Assembly (NCBI GenBank): GCA_016715895.1
Contig: JADJXH010000003.1
Span: 744,001-808,000, forward strand
DNA length: 64,000 bases
Direction: 5' to 3'
Source of the DNA: Flavobacteriales bacterium
Lineage (GTDB): Bacteria; Bacteroidota; Bacteroidia; Flavobacteriales_F; PHOS-HE28
How positions within the stretch are numbered: position 1 is the stretch's first letter; each line of letters starts with the position of its first letter. Made by a program: the position numbers and the translations under genes. The notes under the pieces are model-generated. The model searched no databases. It was not told the origin of the DNA and saw only the letters and a list, made by a program, of their open reading frames with translations. Shown here piece by piece: positions 1 to 9,700 of the stretch.

Positions 1-1173
1 ACCATTGATGAGGGACGGGTTCTTCCGCTCGGCCGGTGTCATGCTCTGGATGATGGCTTCGATCCCCTTGAAGGCGTCGTCCGGGATGTCGACGTTCTTC
101 AGCGCCTTGCCGACGCCGGGGATCATGCCCATGAGGTCCTTCATGTTCCCCATCTTCTTGATCTGACCGATCTGCTCCAGGAAATCGTCGAAGCCGAACT
201 GGTCCTTCGCGATCTTCTTGTTCAGCTCGCGCGCCGCCTTCTCGTCGAACTGCTCCTGCGCACGCTCCACCAGGCTCACCACGTCGCCCATGCCCAGGAT
301 GCGCCCTGCCATGCGGTCCGGGTGGAACTCGTCCAGCGCCTCCATCTTCTCGCCGGTGCCGATGAACTTGATCGGCTTGTCCACCACGCTGCGGATGCTG
401 AGCGCCGCACCGCCGCGGGCATCGCCGTCGAGCTTGGTGAGCACCACGCCGTCGATGTTCAGGCGTTCGTTGAACGTCTTCGCCGTGTTCACCGCGTCCT
501 GACCGGTCATGGCGTCCACCACGAACAGCGTCTCCTGCGGCTGGATGGCCTTCTTCACCCGGGTGATCTCGTCCATCATGGCCTCGTCCACCGCCAGGCG
601 GCCGGCGGTGTCCACGATCACGGCGGTGAATCCGTGCTGCTTGGCGTAGGCGATGGCGTTCTGCGCGATGGCCACAGGGTCGGTGTTGGCCCGCTCGCTG
701 TACACGGCGATGTCGAGCTGCTTGCCGAGCGTTTCCAGCTGGTCGATGGCCGCGGGGCGGTACACGTCGCAGGCCACCAGCAGGGGGCGCTTGCCCTTCT
801 TGCGGATGTGGTTGGCCAGCTTGCCGCTGAAAGTGGTCTTGCCCGAACCCTGCAGGCCGCTCATGAGCACCACGGTGGGGTTGCCGCCCATGTTGATGCC
901 GGCCGCCCGACCGCCCATGAGCTCGGCGAGCTCGTCGTGCGTGATCTTGGTGAGCAGTTGCCCAGGGCTGATGCTCGTCAGCACGTTCTGCCCCAAGGCC
1001 TTGGCCTTCACGCGGTCGGTGAAGTCCTTGGCGGTCTTGTAGTTCACGTCGGCATCGAGCAGCGCCCGGCGGATCTCCTTCACGGTCTCCGCCACGTTGA
1101 TCTCGCTGATCTGGCCCTGGCCCTTGAGGACCTTGAACGCCCTTTCGAGCTTGTCACTGAGGTTCTCGAACAT
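1..1173 (-). CDS. ffh: Signal recognition particle protein Ffh (3' end outside window)
   Basis: Ffh is the GTPase of the signal recognition particle. It binds signal sequences and 4.5S RNA and delivers ribosomes to FtsY at the membrane. The minus-strand frame runs 391 codons to the window edge without a stop. It opens MFENLSDKLERAFK, typical of the N domain. The P-loop GLQGSGKTT lies near residues 106-114, DTAGR near 188-192, and TKLDGDARGG near 246. The methionine-rich M domain follows, and the window ends inside the PAERKNPSLING stretch, so only the last part of the M domain is missing. The ATG at 1173 sits 20 nt after a TACCTTCG promoter box. The plus-strand open frames here are shadows. 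Confidence 0.97.
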   Translation of the reverse strand, partial: MFENLSDKLERAFKVLKGQGQISEINVAETVKEIRRALLDADVNYKTAKDFTDRVKAKALGQNVLTSISPGQLLTKITHDELAELMGGRAAGINMGGNPTVVLMSGLQGSGKTTFSGKLANHIRKKGKRPLLVACDVYRPAAIDQLETLGKQLDIAVYSERANTDPVAIAQNAIAYAKQHGFTAVIVDTAGRLAVDEAMMDEITRVKKAIQPQETLFVVDAMTGQDAVNTAKTFNERLNIDGVVLTKLDGDARGGAALSIRSVVDKPIKFIGTGEKMEALDEFHPDRMAGRILGMGDVVSLVERAQEQFDEKAARELNKKIAKDQFGFDDFLEQIGQIKKMGNMKDLMGMIPGVGKALKNVDIPDDAFKGIEAIIQSMTPAERKNPSLING

Positions 1174-1193
1174 CGTTCATCCGGTAAGGACCG

Positions 1194-1201
1194 CGAAGGT
1201 A
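1194..1201 (-). promoter_or_regulatory. Bacteroidota -7 box upstream of ffh
   Basis: The minus strand reads TACCTTCG, a one-base variant of the Bacteroidota -7 consensus TAnnTTTG, 20 nt before the ffh ATG. No clear -33 element is visible. Confidence 0.5.
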
Positions 1202-1325
1202 GGGGTGTGGTTGCAAGCCCCCATTCCAAGCCGGGGTAGGTTCGTTGCGTAGGTCAGGGTCCAAGTCTCCAAGCTCGCGTAACCTCTCCGGCACTTCAGC
1301 GTCCTTCCCTTCAAAGACCACGTTC

Positions 1326-1697
1326 ATGGAACAGTTCCTGGCCCTCGCCCTGGTCCCTGTCTGGCTTGGCATTCCAGCCAAGACAGGTTCCGGAGAACGA
1401 GCACCAACGGGATCCCTGCCCGGCATCTATGGCGTTCGCGGCTGTGCTGAGGACGCCACCGGCGCGGCATGTGTCACGCTGACCATCAGCGCGGACGGCG
1501 GCTACACCTTTGTCGACGGCTCGGATCCATCAAACCCCATCGAACAGCACGGCCAATGGCGGGTGGAGGGTCGCACGCTTCGGCTGCGTTACGCCGACAA
1601 CGAGCAGGTGTGGACGTTGGACAAGGACCAGCCCTGCCTGCGCGCGCGCTTCGGAATGCGCTTCGAGCGTCTGTGCCGTTTGGAGGAGTGCCCCTGA
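1326..1697 (+). CDS. Small secreted protein of unknown function
   Basis: A 123-residue protein. The ATG at 1326 was chosen because it places a hydrophobic signal-like segment (MEQFLALALVPVWLGIPA) at the N-terminus; an in-frame start at 1245 would add a polar extension. The mature part has paired cysteines (near GCAEDATGAAC and again near the C-terminus in RLCRLEEC) and a small-barrel look: GIYGVRGC, then GGYTF, then HGQWRVEGRTLRLRY. This resembles the small lipocalin-like or META-like secreted domains of Bacteroidota, but I do not recognise the family. It lies 36 bp before another small secreted protein on the same strand. Confidence 0.65.
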   Translation: MEQFLALALVPVWLGIPAKTGSGERAPTGSLPGIYGVRGCAEDATGAACVTLTISADGGYTFVDGSDPSNPIEQHGQWRVEGRTLRLRYADNEQVWTLDKDQPCLRARFGMRFERLCRLEECP

Positions 1698-1733
1698 ACG
1701 GTTCCGTGGAACGGCGCTGATCGATCTTTGTCC

Positions 1734-2216
1734 ATGCGCACGCTGTTCGTTCCACTTGTGATGGCCGGCTTGGTGGCCTGCACATATTCGACCGATGCAG
1801 CGCTCGCCCCGCCAGAGCCGGTCCCAACCAGGGAACTGGCTCAGACCATCGCCGCCCTGGATAGCGCCCTCTTCGCCGCCTTCAACGCCCACGACGCCGC
1901 GCGGCTCGGCACCTGGTTCACACCGGACCTGGAGTTCTACCACGACAAGACCGGCCTCGCGGGCTACGACAGCACCATGGCCAACTTCCGCGGCCTCTTC
2001 GCGCGCAACGCGGATACCGGTCTTCGCCGCGAACTGGTTCCGGGCAGCTTGGAAGTGTATCCGCTCGGTGAGTTCGGTCTGCTCGAGGTGTGCAAGCACC
2101 GCTTTTGCCACACCGAGAACGGAAAGCAGGACTGCGGCACCTTCAGGAACATCATGATCTGGCGCAAAGAGGGCGACGGGTACAAGGTCTGCCGGGTGAT
2201 CAGCTACGATCACTGA
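1734..2216 (+). CDS. Putative lipoprotein with NTF2/SnoaL-like (DUF4440-type) fold
   Basis: A 160-residue protein. The N-terminus has a lipobox (GLVAC, Cys near residue 16), so it is probably a membrane lipoprotein. The body has the pattern of NTF2-like DUF4440 proteins: a first helix (IAALDSALFAAFNAHD), then LGTWFTPDLEFYHD, and a closing sheet ending IWRKEGDGYKVCRVISYDH. Such domains often bind small ligands, but the role is unknown here. The ATG at 1734 follows a GATCTTTG promoter-like box by 3 nt; the TTG at 1728 is a less likely start. Confidence 0.75.
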   Translation: MRTLFVPLVMAGLVACTYSTDAALAPPEPVPTRELAQTIAALDSALFAAFNAHDAARLGTWFTPDLEFYHDKTGLAGYDSTMANFRGLFARNADTGLRRELVPGSLEVYPLGEFGLLEVCKHRFCHTENGKQDCGTFRNIMIWRKEGDGYKVCRVISYDH

Positions 2217-2250
2217 GCACGCTGCCTGCACCTGCATCTACATTTCGGCC

Positions 2251-2796
2251 ATGCCCAAGTTCCTTCCAGCGCTCGATGAACGCCTGTCGGAGTTCATCCG
2301 GAGCCAGCGCATCTTCTTCACCGGCACGGCGCCGCACAAGGGCCGGTTGAACGTGTCGCCGAAAGGGCTCGACACCTTCCGTATCCTCTCCCCCACCCGC
2401 GTGGGCTACCTGGACCTGACAGGCAGCGGCAACGAAACGGCCGCGCACCTGCTGGAGAACGGCCGCATCACCTTCCTGTTCTGCGCGTTCGAGGGACCGC
2501 CCCTGATCGTACGGCTCTACGGCCAGGGACGAGCGGTACTTCCGCAACACACCGAATGGCAGGCACTGCGCCCCCACTTCGGCCCGCCGATGCAGGGTGA
2601 ACGGCAGCTCATCATCGCAGAGCTGGAGAGGGTGCAGACCTCCTGCGGCTTCGGCATTCCACATTATTCCTTCCAGGAGGACCGGTCACAGCTTACGGAG
2701 TGGGCGGCCCACAAGGGGCCGGAAGGGCTGACGGCCTACCGCCGGGAGAAGAACATGCGCAGCATCGACGGGGCCTCCACGGGATGGGAAGGATGA
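2251..2796 (+). CDS. Pyridoxamine 5'-phosphate oxidase (PPOX)-fold family protein
   Basis: A 181-residue protein matching the bacterial PPOX-like split-barrel family that binds flavin or related cofactors. Visible features are FIRSQRIFFTGTA at the start, GRLNVSPKG (the substrate or cofactor strand), GYLDLTGSGNETAAHL, and GRITFLFCAFEGPPLIVRLYG, which is characteristic of the subgroup. The substrate is not known. A TACATTTCG box lies 3 nt before the ATG. The stop overlaps the next ATG by 4 nt, so the two genes are translationally coupled. Confidence 0.85.
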   Translation: MPKFLPALDERLSEFIRSQRIFFTGTAPHKGRLNVSPKGLDTFRILSPTRVGYLDLTGSGNETAAHLLENGRITFLFCAFEGPPLIVRLYGQGRAVLPQHTEWQALRPHFGPPMQGERQLIIAELERVQTSCGFGIPHYSFQEDRSQLTEWAAHKGPEGLTAYRREKNMRSIDGASTGWEG

Positions 2797-3581
2797 TCTG
2801 GCGAACGACCCGCGGTCTGCGCACAGCACGGCCGCACCTGCGGCTCATTCTCCTCGTCGTTTCCGTGTGGTGCACATCCGACCGATCCGACGGTCAGGTG
2901 CTGCTCGACACCCTCACCTGGACGGACAGCGTGCGCCACCGAACGGTCCCCGTGGCCTTCTACCATGTGGACCGCGACACCAAGGGTCTGCCGGTGGTGC
3001 TCTTCAGCCACGGGTACAACGAGAACCGGCCGGGCGCCTACCTGCGGTACAGCCATCTGGCCAGGGCCATGGCCCTCTCGGGCTGGTTCGTGGTGAGCGT
3101 ACAGCACGAACTGCCCACGGACGAGCGCCTTCCCTTGGAGGGCGTGGCACAAGTGGTGCGCCGGCCGAGCTGGGAACGCGGTGTGGCCAACCTGCTCTTC
3201 GTGCTTGACCGGCTGCGGCGCTCACGTCCCGACCTGAACCTGGAGCGGCTGACGGTGATGGGCCACAGCCAGGGAGGGGACATCAGCATGCTGTTCGCCA
3301 AGGAGCACCCGGATCTGTTGGAGCGAGTGATCTCCCTGGACAACCGCCGCATGCCGCTGCCCCGCACGCACAGGCCTCAGGTGTGCAGCATCCGCAGCAG
3401 CGACCAGCCTGCGGATCAAGGTGTTCTTCCCGGTGCAGAGGAAGCACACGACCTGGACATGCGTGTGCTCATGTCCACCGTGCCGCACAACGCGATGGAC
3501 GATGGTGCGTCCCCGGAGCAGCGCAAGGAGCTCACGGAGCTGATCACGAGACTGCTGAACAGCGAAGCCTCGGCCCGTTGA
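2793..3581 (+). CDS. Secreted alpha/beta hydrolase
   Basis: A 262-residue alpha/beta-hydrolase. Residues about 17-35 form a hydrophobic signal-like segment, suggesting export. LFSHGYNENRPG (near 70) gives the oxyanion region. The nucleophile elbow GHSQG is at 157-161 with Ser159. A candidate acid is the Asp of SLDNRR near 180 and a candidate histidine is in TVPHNAMDD near 236. It overlaps the PPOX-fold gene by 4 nt (ATGA), which fixes the start at 2793. The substrate cannot be deduced; esterase or lipase-like activity is an inference from the family. Confidence 0.85.
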   Translation: MIWRTTRGLRTARPHLRLILLVVSVWCTSDRSDGQVLLDTLTWTDSVRHRTVPVAFYHVDRDTKGLPVVLFSHGYNENRPGAYLRYSHLARAMALSGWFVVSVQHELPTDERLPLEGVAQVVRRPSWERGVANLLFVLDRLRRSRPDLNLERLTVMGHSQGGDISMLFAKEHPDLLERVISLDNRRMPLPRTHRPQVCSIRSSDQPADQGVLPGAEEAHDLDMRVLMSTVPHNAMDDGASPEQRKELTELITRLLNSEASAR

Positions 3582-3596
3582 CCCGTCGACCTTCGG

Positions 3597-4409
3597 TCAG
3601 CGCACCCTTCCTCCGGCCAGGCGCTTCGTGACCAAGGGCGGCCGCTTGTCCCGCAGGAACACCCACTTCGTCTCCGTGCTGTCCGCAGGGGAGAAGCGAT
3701 ACCCATCCCCGTCGTAAGCCTTGATGCGGTCGGCCTCCAGGATGCGGTGTTGCAGGATATAACGCGCCAGCGCACCGCGCTGGAACTTCACATACACCTG
3801 CAGGGACTTGTAGCCGCCCGGCGCCTTGTCCTTGAACTCGGGTGTGATCACACGGGCACCGAGCCTGCCGAGCCGCGCGGCCTTGCTGTACTCGGCGGAG
3901 GCCAGGTTCACCACCACATCGGAGCCGGACCGCTCCAGATCGGCCCTCAGGACCTCGGCGATGCGATCATTCCAATAGGCATACAGGTTCCTGGCCTTGC
4001 CGACACCGAAGGTTGTGCCCATCATCAGGCGGTAGTCCTGCATGAGGTCCAACGGCCGAAGGACGCCGTAGAGCCCGCTGAGGATGCGCAGATGGTGCTG
4101 CCCGAAGTCAAGGTCGGCTGCGGAGAGCGACCTTGCATCCAGGCCGCGGTACACCTCGCCGTTGAAGGTGAACACTGCGGGGCGGGCGTTCTTCGGGGTG
4201 AAGGGTGTCGACCAGCGCTCGTACCGCTGTCGGTTCAGCTCGCCCAACGCGGGGCTCAGGTCCATGAGGTCGGCGAGTTTCTTCGCGCTAAGCGTCCGCA
4301 GCTTGTTCACCAACGGGAGGGCGTGCTCCAGCAGCGCGGGTTGGGTGGCCCCTCGGATGACGGGTGTTTCCTTGGCGAGGTCCTTGGCGGGCGAAAGCAG
4401 TACGAGCAT
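3597..4409 (-). CDS. yaaA: Peroxide stress protein YaaA (DUF328)
   Basis: A 270-residue protein beginning MLVLLSPAKDLAKETP, the signature N-terminus of YaaA/DUF328. In E. coli YaaA limits free iron and oxidative DNA damage under peroxide stress. Further family landmarks are FNGEVYRGLDARSL, ILSGLYGVLRPLDLMQ, YRLMMGT and VNLASAEYSKA, in the expected order. The open frame continues far upstream, but homology starts at the ATG at 4409. It converges on the hydrolase gene and diverges from the sigma-factor gene. Confidence 0.95.
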   Translation of the reverse strand: MLVLLSPAKDLAKETPVIRGATQPALLEHALPLVNKLRTLSAKKLADLMDLSPALGELNRQRYERWSTPFTPKNARPAVFTFNGEVYRGLDARSLSAADLDFGQHHLRILSGLYGVLRPLDLMQDYRLMMGTTFGVGKARNLYAYWNDRIAEVLRADLERSGSDVVVNLASAEYSKAARLGRLGARVITPEFKDKAPGGYKSLQVYVKFQRGALARYILQHRILEADRIKAYDGDGYRFSPADSTETKWVFLRDKRPPLVTKRLAGGRVR

Positions 4410-4535
4410 GCTGGCCAAAGTACGGCCCATGGCAGCGGTCGGCGAGGTCTCCAAGGCCGTCAGGGGGTCGGTTCCGAGGGTCGGTGTAACCTTTCGGGGG
4501 ATCCGGCGACTATCTGTTCGGAACACCCCAGGACC

Positions 4536-5081
4536 GTGAGCGACGCGAAGCAGACCTCCTTCATGCAGGCCTACAAGGACTGCCACGGTCCGTTCCTTCG
4601 GTACTGTTCGGCCATCGCGTACGGGCGCATGGATGTGCAGGACCTGGTCCAGGACGTGTTGTTGTCCGCATACCAGCAGTTCGACCGTATCGAGCGGAAG
4701 GACCAGTTGCTGCACTACCTGGTACGGACCGCACGGAACCGTGCCGCCAGCGCGTGGAAGCTGGGCCGGCGATCGGCCGACCTGTGCGAACGGCAGGCGG
4801 CGCGCCTGCAGCAGCACGGTGCCACACCTGAGCAGCTGGTCGATGTGCAGTTGCTGTACAGGGCCTTGGACCAGCTGCCTGCGCAGCAGCGCGAGGCCCT
4901 GGTCCTGTTCGAGGTCTCCGGCCTCAGCATGGCCGAGATCGCGGTGATCCAGAACTGCGCGGAGGGTGCGGTCAAGACCCGCGTGAGCCGGGCCCGCGCC
5001 GCTCTGAGGGGCCGGTTGGACGGTCGTCCAAAACTCCCGGTGGCCGCAACCCTGCAATTGCTGATCCTTCTGCTCCCATGA
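4536..5081 (+). CDS. ECF-type RNA polymerase sigma factor
   Basis: About 181 residues. Sigma region 2 is visible as FLRYCSAIAYGRMDVQDLVQDVLLSAYQQF. Region 4 is visible as LDQLPAQQREALVLFEVSGLSMAEIAVIQNCAEGAVKTRVSRAR with its helix-turn-helix. The GTG at 4536 is the preferred start; an ATG at 4563 is possible. The stop overlaps the ATG of the next gene (ATGA). That gene encodes a membrane protein with a short cytoplasmic N-terminus, the arrangement expected of a sigma/anti-sigma pair. The signal and regulon are unknown. Confidence 0.9.
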   Translation: MSDAKQTSFMQAYKDCHGPFLRYCSAIAYGRMDVQDLVQDVLLSAYQQFDRIERKDQLLHYLVRTARNRAASAWKLGRRSADLCERQAARLQQHGATPEQLVDVQLLYRALDQLPAQQREALVLFEVSGLSMAEIAVIQNCAEGAVKTRVSRARAALRGRLDGRPKLPVAATLQLLILLLP

Positions 5082-6268
5082 ACCCACGCGCCCACGACGG
5101 GATCGACCTGCACCTGCTGCGTGACCTTCCCGAGGAACTGAGCCTCGAGCAGGTGGAGCGATTCATCATAACCCTGCCACCCACCCAACCGCCCGGATCC
5201 GGGTCGGGGGGATCATTCTTCAAACTCAACTCCATCCTCATGAGCACTGCAGGCCTCCTCCTTGTCGGACTGAGCATTCATCTGTTCACCAGTGGCGGTG
5301 CGGCATCCCCATCGCCGAGCGCTCCGGCGGACCTGGTCTCGCCCGCCACGGTGTTCGATGCCCCGGCGACCGTGCTGCCCACCGAGGCCAAGCCGCAGCA
5401 ACAACCTCGGCCTGCGCCGTCCGTGGCGCTCGCAGCGCCCGCCCCGACCCCCGAGGCTGATACGCCCCCTGATCCCGCTCCTGTTCCCGATCCCGTTCCT
5501 GCCTCCGCGCCCGCCCCTGTGCAGGGTCCGATCGCAACGGACCCGGCGGTCGTCATCGCGGAGCCCATCAAGGAAGGAGATGCCCGCCGATACGACCTGA
5601 GCGGGTTCACGGCGGTGCAGGTGCGCGGCAGCATGGACGTGGTGCTCGAGCAAGGTCCGTACGAAGTGGTGGCCGAGGGCGACGAGGATGTCCTGGACCG
5701 GCTGAGCATCCTGATGGAAGGGCAGGTGCTGCGCATCGCCAACGGCGGTAAGTCAAGCCGCAACGGCACTTGCAATGCGTCCGGAGCCCAGGTGCGCGTG
5801 CGGATGCCGCAGGTGTCGGAACTGGAGGTGTACGGCTCGGGTGGGATCACGGCCGGAGCCATGACCGCCAATGGGCCGCTGCGCTTGCTGCTGCAGGGCT
5901 CGGGCAGCCTTGTGATGGGCTCCGCCCTGGGGGCCGCTTCGCTGACGGTGGACCTGGCGGGCTCCGGCGATGTGCGATGCGGCGCCATGGACGTGAGCGG
6001 TACCACCGCGGTGAACCTGAGCGGAAGCGGCGATGTGGTCCTGGAAGGCCGCACAGCACGGCTGTCGATCGATCTGGCCGGTTCCGGCGATGTGGATGCG
6101 TCGGGTGTGGAAAGCACCGGGACCACGGCCACGCTGGTGGGATCGGGCGATATTCTTCTGGGCCGGACGGGACCGTTGGAGCAACGCATCACCGGTTCCG
6201 GTCGGATCGAAGTGCAAGGGAGCCCTGGCGGCCATGCGCCACAAGGGGAAGGTTCACGGTCCTACTAG
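5078..6268 (+). CDS. Membrane-anchored head GIN-domain (DUF2807) protein, probable anti-sigma partner
   Basis: A 396-residue protein. Residues 1-50 are cytoplasmic-looking and include LSLEQVERFI; one transmembrane segment lies at about 52-70. A long Pro/Ala-rich linker (about 75-165) follows. The DUF2807 or GIN domain (about 180-385) starts YDLSGFTAVQVRGSMDVVLEQ and continues with repeated GSGD(V/I) turns typical of its beta-helix. GIN-domain proteins in Bacteroidota are usually secreted; here one is fused to a sigma-coupled membrane anchor. The 4-nt overlap with the ECF sigma gene and the topology support an anti-sigma role, which is inference. Confidence 0.85.
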   Translation: MNPRAHDGIDLHLLRDLPEELSLEQVERFIITLPPTQPPGSGSGGSFFKLNSILMSTAGLLLVGLSIHLFTSGGAASPSPSAPADLVSPATVFDAPATVLPTEAKPQQQPRPAPSVALAAPAPTPEADTPPDPAPVPDPVPASAPAPVQGPIATDPAVVIAEPIKEGDARRYDLSGFTAVQVRGSMDVVLEQGPYEVVAEGDEDVLDRLSILMEGQVLRIANGGKSSRNGTCNASGAQVRVRMPQVSELEVYGSGGITAGAMTANGPLRLLLQGSGSLVMGSALGAASLTVDLAGSGDVRCGAMDVSGTTAVNLSGSGDVVLEGRTARLSIDLAGSGDVDASGVESTGTTATLVGSGDILLGRTGPLEQRITGSGRIEVQGSPGGHAPQGEGSRSY

Positions 6269-6796
6269 GCCGCTGGCCACGCGTCCACCGCCGGGCTCCC
6301 CACACTTCCGGTGCGATCCCATCATCGCACGGGACCGAACGAAGGACCATTCCGGGCTCAACGACCGCGTTGGCAGGGCTGGCATGCGCCCCTGCGCCAA
6401 GGGTTCTCATTCCCCGACCCTACCATACCATCCGGTCCGATGCCATGAGCGGAAGGTTCCGGTGCACGGCTGAAGCCGCAGCTGCCGACCGCTCGTCCGA
6501 CCCTCGCCACCCCTCGCCAACGCGCTGCAGGAGCGCACCCGGCTTCACCTGAACGGACCGGTCCGATCGGCAGGGGTCGGGGCGACGGGGCCGCCACGCA
6601 CCCTCAGGAAGGATGGAGCAGGTCCTCGCCTGGGGCGCTCGCACGGGTTCCGCACGACCTCCCATCGCGCCCATGTTCGTCGATGAAATCGCAGGTCCGG
6701 TCGAACGGACGTATCCAACGGCGCCGGCCCGCGTACGACCGATCGAGCAGAAGCACATACGCGATGGGGGGATCACGACTCGGGAGCATGCTGGCG
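6269..6796. other. Intergenic region, no supported gene
   Basis: About 530 bp between the GIN-domain gene and the giant surface-protein gene. The open frames crossing it have no recognisable start context or domain. I see no RNA gene or repeat. A purine-rich GGGAG at 6782-6786 lies 10 nt before the chosen ATG at 6797 and may serve as its ribosome binding site. Confidence 0.5.
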
Positions 6797-9700
6797 ATGC
6801 GGTTCAGGACCGCGCTCGTGGCGACCACGCTGGCCGCGTCCTGCCCTGTAGCGGCCACGCACATCAGCGGCGGCGAGATCTTCTACGAGTGCCTCGGGAA
6901 CAACCAGTACGAGGTGACGCTCATCGTCTACCGGGACTGTTTCGGGGTCCAACTGGACAATGAGGTCGACCTGGTCTTCGACAGTCCCTGCGACAGCTTC
7001 ACCGTGACCCTGGACACTCCCAACCCGGTCGAGCTGTCACAACTCTGCGACCTCGAACTTCCGAACAGCACCTGCAACGGCGGCACGCTGCCGGGCATCG
7101 AGCAGTACACCTACACCACGGTGGTGACACTTCCGCCATGCGACCACTGGACGATGGGCTGGATCGGCCGGAACCGCAACGCCGCAGTGGCCAATCTGGT
7201 GAACCCGGATGATGAGGCGATGTACATCGCCACCACGCTCGACAATACGGTGGACCCTTGCGACAACAGCCCGGTGCTGACCAACATCGCCAGCCCTTAC
7301 GTCTGCCTGAACTATCCGGTGACGTACAGCTACGGTGGCTATGACCCGGACGGCGACTCCCTCAGCTATGCCCTGGTGGATGCGCTGGACGAATTCGGTC
7401 AACCCATCGCCTACGTGGCGCCCTACACCGGTGCGCAGCCCATCAGTGGCATCACGATCGACCCCGTCACCGGCCTGCTGAGCTTCACCCCGATGCTGGC
7501 CGGCAACTGGGTGGTGGTGGTGGAAGTGAGCGAGTGGGACTCCCTGGGCAACCTCATCGGCACGGTGATGCGCGACATGCAGTTCATCGCGTATCCCTGC
7601 GCGAACGTTCCTCCGGACCCGGCCACTGGGACCATTGGCGGCTTCACCGGTGCGGCCGTGCAGACCGGCGCCAACAGTGTGGAGGTCTGTGAGTCAGGTT
7701 CGTTCTGCATGTCCTTCGACATCGCCGATATCAACGCGGCGAACGTGCTGGAAGCCACCACCAACCTTCAGCAGAACCTGCCCGGAGCCACCTTCTCCTA
7801 CACGGGTACCAACCCGATCACGTGCACGGTCTGCTGGAACGGTCAGCCCGGCACCTCCGGGTTCTTTCCCTTCATCGTGCAGGTGAACGATGGTGCCTGC
7901 CCGATCCCGGCCGTACAGACCTACGTATACGCCATCACGGTACTGCCGGGCATGGCGATCACCGTGGATACGCAGGATGAGAGCTGTGCGGGGAACCTGG
8001 ACGGACAGGTGACCGTGAACGTCACCGCCGGCACCGGACCGTTCCAATACACCTGGGCCGGTCTTCCGGACACCACCTCGACGATCCAGGTGGGCGCCGG
8101 TGTCTACGCCGTGACGGTCACCGACGCCAACGGGTGCATCTCCCAACCCACTTCGGCGGTGGTGAACGCACAGGCCCAGCCGAACCAGGCCAATGCGGGC
8201 GCCGATCAACTGGGCTGCCTGGGCGCGTTGCCGGTCACCCTGAGCGGCACGGTGACCAACGCCACCGGCGGCATTTGGAGCGGAGGTCAGGGCACCTTTG
8301 CCGGAACGGGCCTGAACGTGACGTACCAGCCCACGGCGGCCGAACTGGCCTCCGGCGGGGTCGACCTTCTGCTCACCACCACGGGCAACCCCTTGTGTGC
8401 GGCCGATGTGGACACGGTGCACGTGGTGCTGAGCGATGACCTGCTGAACGCCAGCGTGACGGGATCGGACGCCTTGTGCAACGCCACGGCCACGGGCACC
8501 GCGTCCTTCCAACCGGTGCTACCGGGCATGAGCTTCGTCTGGAACGCGCCTGGCGCGCCCACGACACCCCAGGTGAGCGGCCTTCCCGCGGGCACGTACG
8601 GAGTGACCGTGACCGACGCTGCCGGCTGCGATACGACCCTGAGCATCACCATCGGCCAGCCGGACGCGCTCATCCTGGGCGCACTGAGCGTGGTGGATGA
8701 ACCGTGCGCCGGCCTGGGCGGTGGGAGCATCAGTGCCACCGTGAACGGCGGTACGGCCCCGTACACCTACGCGTGGAGCCAAGGGGCCACCACCCCGTCC
8801 GTGAACGTGGGCGTCGGCACCTATACGGTCATCATCACCGATGCCAACGGCTGCACCCCGGTGAGCGGTTCGGCCACGGTGAACGCCACCGCACAGCCCA
8901 ACCAGGCCAACGCAGGCCCCGACCTCGTGGGCTGCCTGAACGAACTTCCGGTGACGCTCACCGGGACGGTGACCAACGCCACGGGAGGCACATGGAGCGG
9001 CGGCACCGGCACCTGGTTGAACAACGGGCTGACGGCCACCTACATGCCCAGTGCTGCAGAGGTGCAGCAGGGCGGTGCGGCCCTCCTCCTCACCACCACC
9101 GGCAACCCGGGCTGCCCGCCCGATGTCGACACCGCCGTGGTGATCATCAGCAAGAGCTTTCTGAACGCGGGCCTTTCCGCCACGGCCACGAGCTGCCACG
9201 ACGGCGCCGATGGCACGGCCCTGTTCACACCGAATGACACCAGTTTCAGCTACCTGTGGAACGATCCCGGCGCACAGGCCAGCAACCCGGCCACCGGACT
9301 TGCGGCCGGCACCTATGCGGTCACGGTCACCGATGTGCTGGGCTGCGACACGACCATGAGCATCACGATCGCGGAGCCGGCACCGCTGCAGGCCACGCTG
9401 ACCCAGAGCGGCGATCCGCTCTGCGCCGGCGGGAACAATGGATGGGCCACGGTGAGCGCATCCGGCGGAACACCGGGATACACGTACCAGTGGGACGCGG
9501 CGGCGAACAGCCAGATGGGCCCGACCGCCAATGGGCTCGGCGCAGGCACCTACGGGGTCACCGCCACCGATGCCAATGGATGCACCGTGCAGCTGAGCGC
9601 CCAGCTCGGGGCTCCGCCGCCGATCCAATTGACCGCCCAGGCACCGGACACGGTGTGCGTGAACGTGCCCGTACCCCTTACCGCACAGGCGTTCGGAGGA

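Noticed and set aside
322..1239. 305-codon plus-strand frame over ffh
   Set aside because: The minus strand is clearly Ffh with all GTPase motifs; this is its shadow.
5753..6552. Frames of 163 and 260 codons overlapping the GIN-domain gene
   Set aside because: Shadows of the GSGD-rich beta-helix coding region.
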